From positions 372,001-436,000 of the forward strand of contig JAZGUH010000282.1 of assembly GCA_037893225.1 (NCBI GenBank): DNA of 64,000 bases, given 5' to 3'. Below are positions 49,732 to 63,378 of this stretch, one piece after another (position 1 is the first letter of the stretch; every line of letters begins with the position of its first letter). The notes under the pieces are model-generated. The model was not told where the DNA came from, did no database searches, and worked only from the letters and a program-made list of their open reading frames with translations. A program made the translations under genes and the position numbers. This DNA is from Hippasteria phrygiana (lineage: Eukaryota > Echinodermata > Asteroidea > Valvatida > Goniasteridae).

Positions 49732-51118
49732 TAGGGAATTTGACATGCATGGAGCAATAAATAGAAGGTAATATGCACACAGATGTTGGCCGGAAAGAAA
49801 ATAAACATTGCGAGGTTTGAATTTTCTCCACAAGTTTTAACTCTAAGAAGCCGCCGATAATTGCAACATGTAGCGCCAGATCTAAGCTATCTATACATGT
49901 CAAAATTACTGAATTTGGTTGATATTTCATGCAATTATGAATGAGTAGAGCAAGTCCATAACCCAGGGAATTTGACAGGCATGGAGCAATTAATAAGAGG
50001 TAATCTGCACACAGATGGTGGCCGGAAAGAAAATAAACATTGCGAGGTTTGAATTTTCTCCACAAGTGTTAACTCTAAGAAGCCGCCGATAATTGCAACA
50101 TGTAGCGCCAGATCTAAGCTATCCATACATGTCAAAATTACTGAATTTTTTGATATTTCATGCAATTATGAATGAGTAAAGCAAGTCATACCCCAGGGAA
50201 TTTGACAGGCATGGAGCAATAAATAGAAGGTAATATGCACACAGATGTTGGCCGGAAAGAAAATAAACATTGCGAGGTTTGAATTTTCTCAACAAGTTTT
50301 AACTCTAGGAAGCCGCCGATGATTGCAACATGTAGCGCCAGATCTAAGCTATCCATACATGTCAAAATTGCTGTATTTGGTTTATATTTCATGCAATTAT
50401 GAATGAGTAAAGCAAGTCATACCCTAGGGAATTTGACATGCATGGAGCAATAAATAGAAGGTAATATGCACACAGATGTTGGCCGGAAAGAAAATAAACA
50501 TTGCGAGGTTTGAATTTTCTCCCCAAGTGTTAACTCTAAGAAGCCGCCGATAATTGCAACATGTAGCGCCAGATCTAAGCTATCCATACATGTCAAAATT
50601 ACTGAATTTGGTTGATATTTCATGCAATTATGAATGAGTAAAGCAAGTCCATACCCCAGGGAATTTGACATGCATGGAGCAATAAATAGACGGTAATCTG
50701 CACACAGATGGTGGCCGGGAAGAAAATAAACATTGCGAGGTTTGAATTTTCTCCACAAGTGTTAACTCTAAGAAGCCGCCGATAATTGCAACATGTAGCG
50801 CCAGATCTAAGCTATCCATACATGTCAAAATTACTGAATTTGGTTGACATTTCATGCAATTATGAATGAGTAAAGCAAGTCATACCCCAGGGAATTTGAC
50901 AGGCATGGAGCAATAAATAGAAGGTAATATGCACACAGATGTTGGCCGGAAAGAAAATAAACATTGCGAGGTTTGAATTTTCTCCACAAGTTTTAACTCA
51001 AGGAAGCCGCCGATGATTGCAACATGTAGCGCCAGATCTAAGCTATCCATACATGTCAAAATTACTGCATTTGGTTTATATTTCATGCAATTATGAATGA
51101 GTAAAGCAAGTCATACCC
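49732..51118. repeat. 6-monomer derivative, second copy with a 1-bp deletion (1387 bp)
   Basis: Starts are 49732, 49964(B), 50194, 50425, 50657(B) and 50888. The order is the same as 48344-49731 and W is again missing. The first monomer has a T9/S-like start (acatgcatgg) and ctatctat near 49891. The junction before 49964 reads gtccataaccc. The Q copy is 230 bp, because its tail has six t instead of seven (about 50145-50150). The V copy has actgcattt. Confidence 0.83.
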
Positions 51119-52044
51119 TAGGGAATTTGACAGGCATGGAGCAATAAATAGAAGGTAATATGCACACAGATGTTGGCCGGGAAGAAAATAAACATTGCGA
51201 GGTTTGAATTTTCTCCACAAGTTTTAACTCTAAGAAGCCGCCGATAATTGCAACATGTAGCGCCAGATCTAAGCTATCCATACATGTCAAAATTACTGAA
51301 TTTGGTTGATATTTCATGCAATTATGAATGAGTACAGCAAGTCCATACCCCAGGGAATTTGACAGGCATGGAGCAATTAATAAGAGGTAATCTGCACACA
51401 GATGGTGGCCGGGAAGAAAATAAACATTGCGAGGTTTGAATTTTCTCCACAAGTGTTAACTCTAAGAAGCCGCCGATAATTGCAACATGTAGCGCCAGAT
51501 CTAAGCTATCCATACATGTCAAAATTACTGAATTTTTTTGATATTTCATGCAATTATGAATGAGTAAAGCAAGTCATACCCCAGGGAATTTGACAGGCAT
51601 GGAGCAATAAATAGAAGGTAATATGCACACAGATGTTGGCCGGGAAGAAAATAAACATTGCGAGGTTTGAATTTTCTCCACAAGTTTTAACTCTAAGAAG
51701 CCGCCGATAATTGCAACATGTAGCGCCAGATCTAAGCTATCCATACATGTCAAAATTACTGAATTTGGTTGATATTTCATGCAATTATGAATGAGTAGAG
51801 CAAGTCCATACCCCAGGGAATTTGACAGGCATGGAGCAATTAATAAGAGGTAATCTGCACACAGATGGTGGCCGGGAAGAAAATAAACATTGCGAGGTTT
51901 GAATTTTCTCCACAAGTGTTAACTCTAAGAAGCCGCCGATAATTGCAACATGTAGCGCCAGATCTAAGCTATCCATACATGTCAAAATTACTGAATTTTT
52001 TTGATATTTCATGCAATTATGAATGAGTAAAGCAAGTCATACCC
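51119..52044. repeat. Two tandem P-Q dimers (463 bp each)
   Basis: P-Q pairs at 51119/51351(B) and 51582/51814(B) precede a third P-Q pair at 52045/52277(B) that opens the next 7-monomer unit. Local amplification of a dimer inside the HOR is the simplest reading. The first pair has gtacagc before its B junction where the others have gtagagc. Both Q copies in this block end in the seven-t form, whereas the Q of the third pair has aattgttttg. Confidence 0.86.
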
Positions 52045-53663
52045 CAGGGAATTTGACAGGCATGGAGCAATAAATAGAAGGTAATATGCACACAGATGTT
52101 GGCCGGGAAGAAAATAAACATTGCGAGGTTTGAATTTTCTCCACAAGTTTTAACTCTAAGAAGCCGCCGATAATTGCAACATGTAGCGCCAGATCTAAGC
52201 TATCCATACATGTCAAAATTACTGAATTTGGTTGATATTTCATGCAATTATGAATGAGTAGAGCAAGTCCATACCCCAGGGAATTTGACAGGCATGGAGC
52301 AATTAATAAGAGGTAATCTGCACACAGATGGTGGCCGGGAAGAAAATAAACATTGCGAGGTTTGAATTTTCTCCACAAGTGTTAACTCTAAGAAGCCGCC
52401 GATAATTGCAACATGTAGCGCCAGATCTAAGCTATCCATACATGTCAAAATTACTGAATTGTTTTGATATTTCATGCAATTATGAATGAGTAAAGCAAGT
52501 CATACCCCAGGGAATTTGACAGGCATGGAGCAATAAATAGAAGGTAATATGCACACAGATGTTGGCCGGAAAGAAAATAAACATTGCGAGGTTTGAATTT
52601 TCTCAACAAGTTTTAACTCTAGGAAGCCGCCGATGATTGCAACATGTAGCGCCAGATCTAAGCTATCCATACATGTCAAAATTGCTGTATTTGGTTTATA
52701 TTTCATGCAATTATGAATGAGTAAAGCAAGTCATACCCTAGGGAATTTGACATGCATGGAGCAATAAATAGAAGGTAATATGCACACAGATGTTGGCCGG
52801 AAAGAAAATAAACATTGCGAGGTTTGAATTTTCTCCCCAAGTGTTAACTCTAAGAAGCCGCCGATAATTGCAACATGTAGCGCCAGATCTAAGCTATCCA
52901 TACATGTCAAAATTACTGAATTTGGTTGATATTTCATGCAATTATGAATGAGTAAAGCAAGTCCATACCCCAGGGAATTTGACATGCATGGAGCAATAAA
53001 TAGACGGTAATCTGCACACAGATGGTGGCCGGGAAGAAAATAAACATTGCGAGGTTTGAATTTTCTCCACAAGTGTTAACTCTAAGAAGCCGCCGATAAT
53101 TGCAACATGTAGCGCCAGATCTAAGCTATCCATACATGTCAAAATTACTGAATTTGGTTGACATTTCATGCAATTATGAATGAGTAAAGCAAGTCATACC
53201 CCAGGGAATTTGACAGGCATGGAGCAATAAATAGAAGGTAATATGCACACAGATGTTGGCCGGAAAGAAAATAAACATTGCGAGGTTTGAATTTTCTCCA
53301 CAAGTTTTAACTCAAGGAAGCCGCCGATGATTGCAACATGTAGCGCCAGATCTAAGCTATCCATACATGTCAAAATTACTGTATTTGGTTTATATTTCAT
53401 GCAATTATGAATGAGTAAAGCAAGTCATACCCTAGGGAATTTGACAGGCATGGAGCAATAAATAGAAGGTAATATGCACACAGATGTTGGCCGGAAAGAA
53501 AATAAACATTGCGAGGTTTGAATTTTCTCCACAAGTGTTAACTCTAAGAAGCCGCCGATAATTGCAACATGTAGCGCCAGATCTAAGCTATCCATACATG
53601 TTAAAATTACTGTATTTGGTTGATATTTCATGCAATTATGAATGAGTAAAGCAAGTCATACCC
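52045..53663. repeat. 7-monomer HOR P-Q-R-S-U-V-W (1619 bp), unit 2
   Basis: Starts are 52045, 52277(B), 52508, 52739, 52971(B), 53202 and 53433. It has the full set including W (catgttaaaa near 53596), and the same length as 46725-48343. P has aaacatt here. No length-changing variant was seen in this unit. Confidence 0.88.
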
Positions 53664-55282
53664 CAGGGAATTTGACAGGCATGGAGCAATAAATAGAAGG
53701 TAATATGCACACAGATGTTGGCCGGGAAGAAAATAAACATTGCGAGGTTTGAATTTTCTCCACAAGTTTTAACTCTAAGAAGCCGCCGATAATTGCAACA
53801 TGTAGCGCCAGATCTAAGCTATCCATACATGTCAAAATTACTGAATTTGGTTGATATTTCATGCAATTATGAATGAGTAGAGCAAGTCCATACCCCAGGG
53901 AATTTGACAGGCATGGAGCAATTAATAAGAGGTAATCTGCACACAGATGGTGGCCGGGAAGAAAATAAACATTGCGAGGTTTGAATTTTCTCCACAAGTG
54001 TTAACTCTAAGAAGCCGCCGATAATTGCAACATGTAGCGCCAGATCTAAGCTATCCATACATGTCAAAATTACTGAATTTTTTTGATATTTCATGCAATT
54101 ATGAATGAGTAAAGCAAGTCATACCCCAGGGAATTTGACAGGCATGGAGCAATAAATAGAAGGTAATATGCACACAGATGTTGGCCGGAAAGAAAATAAA
54201 CATTGCGAGGTTTGAATTTTCTCAACAAGTTTTAACTCTAGGAAGCCGCCGATGATTGCAACATGTAGCGCCAGATCTAAGCTATCCATACATGTCAAAA
54301 TTGCTGTATTTGGTTTATATTTCATGCAATTATGAATGAGTAAAGCAAGTCATACCCAAGGGAATTTGACATGCATGGAGCAATAAATAGAAGGTAATAT
54401 GCACACAGATGTTGGCCGGAAAGAAAATAAACATTGCGAGGTTTGAATTTTCTCCCCAAGTGTTAACTCTAAGAAGCCGCCGATAATTGCAACATGTAGC
54501 GCCAGATCTAAGCTATCCATACATGTCAAAATTACTGAATTTGGTTGATATTTCATGCAATTATGAATGAGTAAAGCAAGTCCATACCCCAGGGAATTTG
54601 ACATGCATGGAGCAATAAACAGACGGTAATCTGCACACAGATGTTGGCCGGAAAGAAAATAAACATTGCGAGGTTTGAATTTTCTCCACAAGTTTTAACT
54701 CTAGGAAGCCGCCGATGATTGCAACATGTAGCGCCAGATCTAAGCTATCCATACATGTCAAAATTACTGAATTTGGTTGACATTTCATGCAATTATGAAT
54801 GAGTAAAGCAAGTCATACCCCAGGGAATTTGACAGGCATGGAGCAATAAATAGAAGGTAATATGCACACAGATGTTGGCCGGAAAGAAAATAAACATTGC
54901 GAGGTTTGAATTTTCTCCACAAGTTTTAACTCTAGGAAGCCGCCGATGATTGCAACATGTAGCGCCAGATCTAAGCTATCCATACATGTCAAAATTACTG
55001 AATTTGGTTGACATTTCATGCAATTATGAATGAGTAAAGCAAGTCATACCCCAGGGAATTTGACAGGCATGGAGCAATAAATAGAAGGTAATATGCACAC
55101 AGATGTTGGCCGGAAAGAAAATAAACATTGCGAGGTTTGAATTTTCTCCACAAGTTTTAACTCAAGGAAGCCGCCGATAATTGCAACATGTAGCGCCAGA
55201 TCTAAGCTATCCATACATGTTAAAATTACTGTATTTGGTTGATATTTCATGCAATTATGAATAAGTAAAGCAAGTCATACCC
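53664..55282. repeat. 7-monomer HOR, unit 3, with altered last three monomers (1619 bp)
   Basis: P (53664), Q (53896 B), R (54127), S (54358, cccaaggg start), a mosaic B (54590), a plain/T9-tail monomer (54821) and the V/W hybrid (55052). The 54590 monomer starts like U (agacggtaatctg, with aaacagac) but continues with gatgttgg, aagtttta, ctagg and gatgatt. The hybrid 55052 is the twin of 42332 and shares its aataagtaaag near 55260. Confidence 0.83.
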
Positions 55283-56670
55283 CAGGGAATTTGACAGGCA
55301 TGGAGCAATAAATAGAAGGTAATATGCACACAGATGTTGGCCGGGAAGAAAATAAAAATTGCGAGGTTTGAATTTTCTCCACAAGTTTTAACTCTAAGAA
55401 GCCGCCGATAATTGCAACATGTAGCGCCAGATCTAAGCTATCCATACATGTCAAAATTACTGAATTTGGTTGATATTTCATGCAATTATGAATGAGTAGA
55501 GCAAGTCCATACCCCAGGGAATTTGACAGGCATGGAGCAATTAATAAGAGGTAATCTGCACACAGATGGTGGCCGGGAAGAAAATAAACATTGCGAGGTT
55601 TGAATTTTCTCCACAAGTGTTAACTCTAAGAAGCCGCCGATAATTGCAACATGTAGCGCCAGATCTAAGCTATCCATACATGTCAAAATTACTGAATTGT
55701 TTTGATATTTCATGCAATTATGAATGAGTAAAGCAAGTCATACCCCAGGGAATTTGACAGGCATGGAGCAATAAATAGAAGGTAATATGCACACAGATGT
55801 TGGCCGGAAAGAAAATAAACATTGCGAGGTTTGAATTTTCTCAACAAGTTTTAACTCTAGGAAGCCGCCGATGATTGCAACATGTAGCGCCAGATCTAAG
55901 CTATCCATACATGTCAAAATTGCTGTATTTGGTTTATATTTCATGCAATTATGAATGAGTAAAGCAAGTCATACCCTAGGGAATTTGACATGCATGGAGC
56001 AATAAATAGAAGGTAATATGCACACAGATGTTGGCCGGAAAGAAAATAAACATTGCGAGGTTTGAATTTTCTCCCCAAGTGTTAACTCTAAGAAGCCGCC
56101 GATAATTGCAACATGTAGCGCCAGATCTAAGCTATCCATACATGTCAAAATTACTGAATTTGGTTGATATTTCATGCAATTATGAATGAGTAAAGCAAGT
56201 CCATACCCCAGGGAATTTGACATGCATGGAGCAATAAATAGACGGTAATCTGCACACAGATGGTGGCCGGGAAGAAAATAAACATTGCGAGGTTTGAATT
56301 TTCTCCACAAGTGTTAACTCTAAGAAGCCGCCGATAATTGCAACATGTAGCGCCAGATCTAAGCTATCCATACATGTCAAAATTACTGAATTTGGTTGAC
56401 ATTTCATGCAATTATGAATGAGTAAAGCAAGTCATACCCCAGGGAATTTGACAGGCATGGAGCAATAAATAGAAGGTAATATGCACACAGATGTTGGCCG
56501 GAAAGAAAATAAACATTGCGAGGTTCGAATTTTCTCCACAAGTTTTAACTCAAGGAAGCCGCCGATGATTGCAACATGTAGCGCCAGATCTAAGCTATCC
56601 ATACATGTCAAAATTACTGTATTTGGTTTATATTTCATGCAATTATGAATGAGTAAAGCAAGTCATACCC
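55283..56670. repeat. 6-monomer unit before the last T0b (1388 bp)
   Basis: P (55283, ataaaaatt), Q (55515 B), R (55746), S (55977), U (56209 B) and a V-like copy (56440) with ggttcgaat near 56525. The segment corresponds to 42563-43718, but here S and U are separate monomers, whereas 43257 is their fusion. The difference is 232 bp, exactly one B monomer. Confidence 0.85.
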
Positions 56671-57132
56671 TAGGTAATTTGACAGGCATGGAGCAATAAA
56701 TATAAGGTAATATGCACGCAGATGTTGGCCGGAAAGAACATCAACATTGCGAGGTTTGAATTTTCTCCACAAGTGTTAACTCTAAGAAGCCGCCGATAAT
56801 TGCAACATGTAGCGCCAGATCTAAGCTATGCATACATGTCAAAATTACTGTATTTGGTTGATATTTCATGCAATTATGAATGAGTAAAGCAAGTCATACC
56901 CTAGGGAATTTGACAGGCATGGAGCAATAAATCGAAGGTAATATGCACACAGATGTTGGCCGGAAAGAAAATAAACATTGCGATGTTTGAATTTTCTCCA
57001 CAAGTTTTAACTCTAGGAAGCCGCCGATGATTGCAACATGTAGCGCCAGATCTAAGCTATCCATACATGTCAAAATTACTGTATTTGGTTTATATTTCAT
57101 GCAATTATGAATGAGTAAAGCAAGTCATACCC
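56671..57132. repeat. Last T0b-T2 pair
   Basis: T0b (56671) and T2 (56902). This T0b has the T1-derived ctatgcat but then ctgtattt, the T0-like base, so it combines marks differently from the other T0b copies. It is the last T0b in the window. Confidence 0.82.
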
Positions 57133-58983
57133 TAGGGAATTTGACAGGCATGGAGCAATAAATAGAAGGTAATATGCACACAGATGTTGGCCGGAAAGAA
57201 AATAAACATTGCGAGGTTTGAATTTTCTCCACTAGTTTTAACTCTAAGAAGCCGCCGATAATTGCAACATGTAGCGCCAGATCTAAGCTATCCATACATG
57301 TCAAAATTACTGAATTTGGTTGATATTTCATGCAATTATGAATGAGTAAAGCAAGTCCATACCCCAGGGAATTTGACATGCATGGAGCAATAAATAGACG
57401 GTAACATGTACACAGATGTTGGCCGGAAAGAAAATAAACATTGCGAGGTTTGAATTTTCTCCACAAGTTTTAACTCTAGGAAGCCGCCGATGATTGCAAC
57501 ATGTAGCGCCAGATCTAAGCTATCCATACATGTCAAAATTACTGAATTTGGTTGACATTTCATGCAATTATGAATGAGTAAAGCAAGTCATACCCCAGGG
57601 AATTTGACAGGCATGGAGCAATAAATAGAAGGTAATATGCACACAGATGTTGGCCGGGAAGAAAATAAACATTGCGAGGTTTGAATTTTCTCCACAAGTG
57701 TTAACTCTAAGAAGCCGCCGATGATTGCAACATGTAGCGCCAGATCTAAGCTATCCATACATGTCAAAATTACTGAATTTGGTTGATATTTCATGCAATT
57801 ATGAATGAGTAAAGCAAGTCCATACCCCAGGGAATTTGACATGCATGGAGCAATAAATAGACGGTAATCTGCACACAGATGGTGGCCGGGAAGAAAATAA
57901 ACATTGCGAGGTTTGAATTTTCTCCACAAGTGTTAACTCTAAGAAGCCGCCGATAATTGCAACATGTAGCGCCAGATCTAAGCTATCCATACATGTCAAA
58001 ATTACTGAATTTGGTTGACATTTCATGCAATTATGAATGAGTAAAGCAAGTCATACCCCAGGGAATTTGACAGGCATGGAGCAATAAATAGAAGGTAATA
58101 TGCACACAGATGTTGGCCGGAAAGAAAATAAACATTGCGAGGTTTGAATTTTCTCCACAAGTTTTAACTCAAGGAAGCCGCCGATGATTGCAACATGTAG
58201 CGCCAGATCTAAGCTATCCATACATGTCAAAATTACTGTATTTGGTTTATATTTCATGCAATTATGAATGAGTAAAGCAAGTCATACCCTAGGGAATTTG
58301 ACAGGCATGGAGCAATAAATAGAAGGTAATATGCACACAGATGTTGGCCGGAAAGAAAATAAAAATTGCGAGGTTTGAATTTTCTCCACAAGTTTTAACT
58401 CTAAGAAGCCGCCGATAATTGCAACATGTAGCGCCAGATCTAAGCTATCCATACATGTCAAAATTACTGAATTTGGTTGATATTTCATGCAATTATGAAT
58501 GAGTAGAGCAAGTCCATACCCCAGGGAATTTGACAGGCATGGAGCAATTAATAAGAGGTAATCTGCACACAGATGGTGGCCGGGAAGAAAATAAACATTG
58601 CGAGGTTTGAATTTTCTCCACAAGTGTTAACTCTAAGAAGCCGCCGATAATTGCAACATGTAGCGCCAGATCTAAGCTATCCATACATGTCAAAATTACT
58701 GAATTGTTTTGATATTTCATGCAATTATGAATGAGTAAAGCAAGTCATACCCCAGGGAATTTGACAGGCATGGAGCAATAAATAGAAGGTAATATGCACA
58801 CAGATGTTGGCCGGAAAGAAAATAAACATTGCGAGGTTTGAATTTTCTCAACAAGTTTTAACTCTAGGAAGCCGCCGATGATTGCAACATGTAGCGCCAG
58901 ATCTAAGCTATCCATACATGTCAAAATTGCTGTATTTGGTTTATATTTCATGCAATTATGAATGAGTAAAGCAAGTCATACCC
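57133..58983. repeat. 8-monomer HOR (1851 bp), unit 1
   Basis: T8 (57133, actagt), T9-tail B (57365), 57596 (ccgggaag, gatgatt), U (57828 B), V (58059), P (58290, ataaaaatt with a ctaggg start), Q (58522 B) and R (58753). The unit combines the T8/T9 set of the middle of the window with the P-Q-R set of the 7-monomer HOR. It recurs at 59447. Confidence 0.87.
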
Positions 58984-59446
58984 TAGGGAATTTGACAGGC
59001 ATGGAGCAATAAATAGAAGGTAATATGCACACAGATGTTGGCCGGAAAGAAAATAAACATTGCGAGGTTTGAATTTTCTCCACTAGTTTTAACTCTAAGA
59101 AGCCGCCGATAATTGCAACATGTAGCGCCAGATCTAAGCTATCCATACATGTCAAAATTACTGAATTTGGTTGATATTTCATGCAATTATGAATGAGTAA
59201 AGCAAGTCCATACCCCAGGGAATTTGACATGCATGGAGCAATAAATAGACGGTAACATGTACACAGATGTTGGCCGGAAAGAAAATAAACATTGCGAGGT
59301 TTGAATTTTCTCCACAAGTTTTAACTCTAGGAAGCCGCCGATGATTGCAACATGTAGCGCCAGATCTAAGCTATCCATACATGTCAAAATTACTGAATTT
59401 GGTTGACATTTCATGCAATTATGAATGAGTAAAGCAAGTCATACCC
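58984..59446. repeat. Extra T8-T9 dimer (463 bp)
   Basis: T8 (58984) and T9-tail B (59216) are followed at once by another T8 (59447) and B (59679). The dimer is therefore duplicated in tandem between the two 8-monomer units. The two T8 copies differ at the first base: t at 58984 and c at 59447. Confidence 0.85.
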
Positions 59447-61297
59447 CAGGGAATTTGACAGGCATGGAGCAATAAATAGAAGGTAATATGCACACAGATG
59501 TTGGCCGGAAAGAAAATAAACATTGCGAGGTTTGAATTTTCTCCACTAGTTTTAACTCTAAGAAGCCGCCGATAATTGCAACATGTAGCGCCAGATCTAA
59601 GCTATCCATACATGTCAAAATTACTGAATTTGGTTGATATTTCATGCAATTATGAATGAGTAAAGCAAGTCCATACCCCAGGGAATTTGACATGCATGGA
59701 GCAATAAATAGACGGTAACATGTACACAGATGTTGGCCGGAAAGAAAATAAACATTGCGAGGTTTGAATTTTCTCCACAAGTTTTAACTCTAGGAAGCCG
59801 CCGATGATTGCAACATGTAGCGCCAGATCTAAGCTATCCATACATGTCAAAATTACTGAATTTGGTTGACATTTCATGCAATTATGAATGAGTAAAGCAA
59901 GTCATACCCCAGGGAATTTGACAGGCATGGAGCAATAAATAGAAGGTAATATGCACACAGATGTTGGCCGGGAAGAAAATAAACATTGCGAGGTTTGAAT
60001 TTTCTCCACAAGTGTTAACTCTAAGAAGCCGCCGATGATTGCAACATGTAGCGCCAGATCTAAGCTATCCATACATGTCAAAATTACTGAATTTGGTTGA
60101 TATTTCATGCAATTATGAATGAGTAAAGCAAGTCCATACCCCAGGGAATTTGACATGCATGGAGCAATAAATAGACGGTAATCTGCACACAGATGGTGGC
60201 CGGGAAGAAAATAAACATTGCGAGGTTTGAATTTTCTCCACAAGTGTTAACTCTAAGAAGCCGCCGATAATTGCAACATGTAGCGCCAGATCTAAGCTAT
60301 CCATACATGTCAAAATTACTGAATTTGGTTGACATTTCATGCAATTATGAATGAGTAAAGCAAGTCATACCCCAGGGAATTTGACAGGCATGGAGCAATA
60401 AATAGAAGGTAATATGCACACAGATGTTGGCCGGAAAGAAAATAAACATTGCGAGGTTTGAATTTTCTCCACAAGTTTTAACTCAAGGAAGCCGCCGATG
60501 ATTGCAACATGTAGCGCCAGATCTAAGCTATCCATACATGTCAAAATTACTGTATTTGGTTTATATTTCATGCAATTATGAATGAGTAAAGCAAGTCATA
60601 CCCTAGGGAATTTGACAGGCATGGAGCAATAAATAGAAGGTAATATGCACACAGATGTTGGCCGGAAAGAAAATAAAAATTGCGAGGTTTGAATTTTCTC
60701 CACAAGTTTTAACTCTAAGAAGCCGCCGATAATTGCAACATGTAGCGCCAGATCTAAGCTATCCATACATGTCAAAATTACTGAATTTGGTTGATATTTC
60801 ATGCAATTATGAATGAGTAGAGCAAGTCCATACCCCAGGGAATTTGACAGGCATGGAGCAATTAATAAGAGGTAATCTGCACACAGATGGTGGCCGGGAA
60901 GAAAATAAACATTGCGAGGTTTGAATTTTCTCCACAAGTGTTAACTCTAAGAAGCCGCCGATAATTGCAACATGTAGCGCCAGATCTAAGCTATCCATAC
61001 ATGTCAAAATTACTGAATTGTTTTGATATTTCATGCAATTATGAATGAGTAAAGCAAGTCATACCCCAGGGAATTTGACAGGCATGGAGCAATAAATAGA
61101 AGGTAATATGCACACAGATGTTGGCCGGAAAGAAAATAAACATTGCGAGGTTTGAATTTTCTCAACAAGTTTTAACTCTAGGAAGCCGCCGATGATTGCA
61201 ACATGTAGCGCCAGATCTAAGCTATCCATACATGTCAAAATTGCTGTATTTGGTTTATATTTCATGCAATTATGAATGAGTAAAGCAAGTCATACCC
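59447..61297. repeat. 8-monomer HOR (1851 bp), unit 2
   Basis: Starts are 59447, 59679(B), 59910, 60142(B), 60373, 60604, 60836(B) and 61067. The order and length are identical to 57133-58983. With the extra dimer counted, the displacement between equivalent monomers is 2314 bp. Confidence 0.88.
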
Positions 61298-62454
61298 TAG
61301 GGAATTTGACAGGCATGGAGCAATAAATAGAAGGTAATATGCACACAGATGTTGGCCGGAAAGAAAATAAACATTGCGAGGTTTGAATTTTCTCCACTAG
61401 TTTTAACTCTAAGAAGCCGCCGATAATTGCAACATGTAGCGCCAGATCTAAGCTATCCATACATGTCAAAATTACTGAATTTGGTTGATATTTCATGCAA
61501 TTATGAATGAGTAAAGCAAGTCCATACCCCAGGGAATTTGACATGCATGGAGCAATAAATAGACGGTAACATGTACACAGATGTTGGCCGGAAAGAAAAT
61601 AAACATTGCGAGGTTTGAATTTTCTCCACAAGTTTTAACTCTAGGAAGCCGCCGATGATTGCAACATGTAGCGCCAGATCTAAGCTATCCATACATGTCA
61701 AAATTACTGAATTTGGTTGACATTTCATGCAATTATGAATGAGTAAAGCAAGTCATACCCCAGGGAATTTGACAGGCATGGAGCAATAAATAGAAGGTAA
61801 TATGCACACAGATGTTGGCCGGGAAGAAAATAAACATTGCGAGGTTTGAATTTTCTCCACAAGTGTTAACTCTAAGAAGCCGCCGATGATTGCAACATGT
61901 AGCGCCAGATCTAAGCTATCCATACATGTCAAAATTACTGAATTTGGTTGATATTTCATGCAATTATGAATGAGTAAAGCAAGTCCATACCCCAGGGAAT
62001 TTGACATGCATGGAGCAATAAATAGACGGTAATCTGCACACAGATGGTGGCCGGGAAGAAAATAAACATTGCGAGGTTTGAATTTTCTCCACAAGTGTTA
62101 ACTCTAAGAAGCCGCCGATAATTGCAACATGTAGCGCCAGATCTAAGCTATCCATACATGTCAAAATTACTGAATTTGGTTGACATTTCATGCAATTATG
62201 AATGAGTAAAGCAAGTCATACCCCAGGGAATTTGACAGGCATGGAGCAATAAATAGAAGGTAATATGCACACAGATGTTGGCCGGAAAGAAAATAAACAT
62301 TGCGAGGTTTGAATTTTCTCCACAAGTTTTAACTCAAGGAAGCCGCCGATGATTGCAACATGTAGCGCCAGATCTAAGCTATCCATACATGTCAAAATTA
62401 CTGTATTTGGTTTATATTTCATGCAATTATGAATGAGTAAAGCAAGTCATACCC
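61298..62454. repeat. First five monomers of a third 8-monomer unit (1157 bp)
   Basis: T8 (61298), B (61530), 61761, U (61993 B) and V (62224) repeat the start of the 8-monomer HOR. The sixth position is a P/Q hybrid instead of P, so the unit is broken there. Confidence 0.86.
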
Positions 62455-63378
62455 TAGGGAATTTGACAGGCATGGAGCAATAAATAGAAGGTAATATGCA
62501 CACAGATGTTGGCCGGAAAGAAAATAAAAATTGCGAGGTTTGAATTTTCTCCACAAGTTTTAACTCTAAGAAGCCGCCGATAATTGCAACATGTAGCGCC
62601 AGATCTAAGCTATCCATACATGTCAAAATTACTGAATTGTTTTGATATTTCATGCAATTATGAATGAGTAAAGCAAGTCATACCCCAGGGAATTTGACAG
62701 GCATGGAGCAATAAATAGAAGGTAATATGCACACAGATGTTGGCCGGAAAGAAAATAAACATTGCGAGGTTTGAATTTTCTCAACAAGTTTTAACTCTAG
62801 GAAGCCGCCGATGATTGCAACATGTAGCGCCAGATCTAAGCTATCCATACATGTCAAAATTGCTGTATTTGGTTTATATTTCATGCAATTATGAATGAGT
62901 AAAGCAAGTCATACCCTAGGGAATTTGACATGCATGGAGCAATAAATAGAAGGTAATATGCACACAGATGTTGGCCGGAAAGAAAATAAAAATTGCGAGG
63001 TTTGAATTTTCTCCACAAGTTTTAACTCTAAGAAGCCGCCGATAATTGCAACATGTAGCGCCAGATCTAAGCTATCCATACATGTCAAAATTACTGAATT
63101 GTTTTGATATTTCATGCAATTATGAATGAGTAAAGCAAGTCATACCCCAGGGAATTTGACAGGCATGGAGCAATAAATAGAAGGTAATATGCACACAGAT
63201 GTTGGCCGGAAAGAAAATAAACATTGCGAGGTTTGAATTTTCTCAACAAGTTTTAACTCTAGGAAGCCGCCGATGATTGCAACATGTAGCGCCAGATCTA
63301 AGCTATCCATACATGTCAAAATTGCTGTATTTGGTTTATATTTCATGCAATTATGAATGAGTAAAGCAAGTCATACCC
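62455..63378. repeat. Two dimers of P/Q hybrid + R (462 bp each)
   Basis: Hybrids at 62455 and 62917 each have the P mark ataaaaatt and aagtttta in the 5' half and the Q tail aattgttttg in the 3' half. Each is followed by R (62686 and 63148). Fusion of P and Q removes 232 bp. The second hybrid starts acatgcatgg, an S-like start not present in the first, so it has been altered again. Confidence 0.87.
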
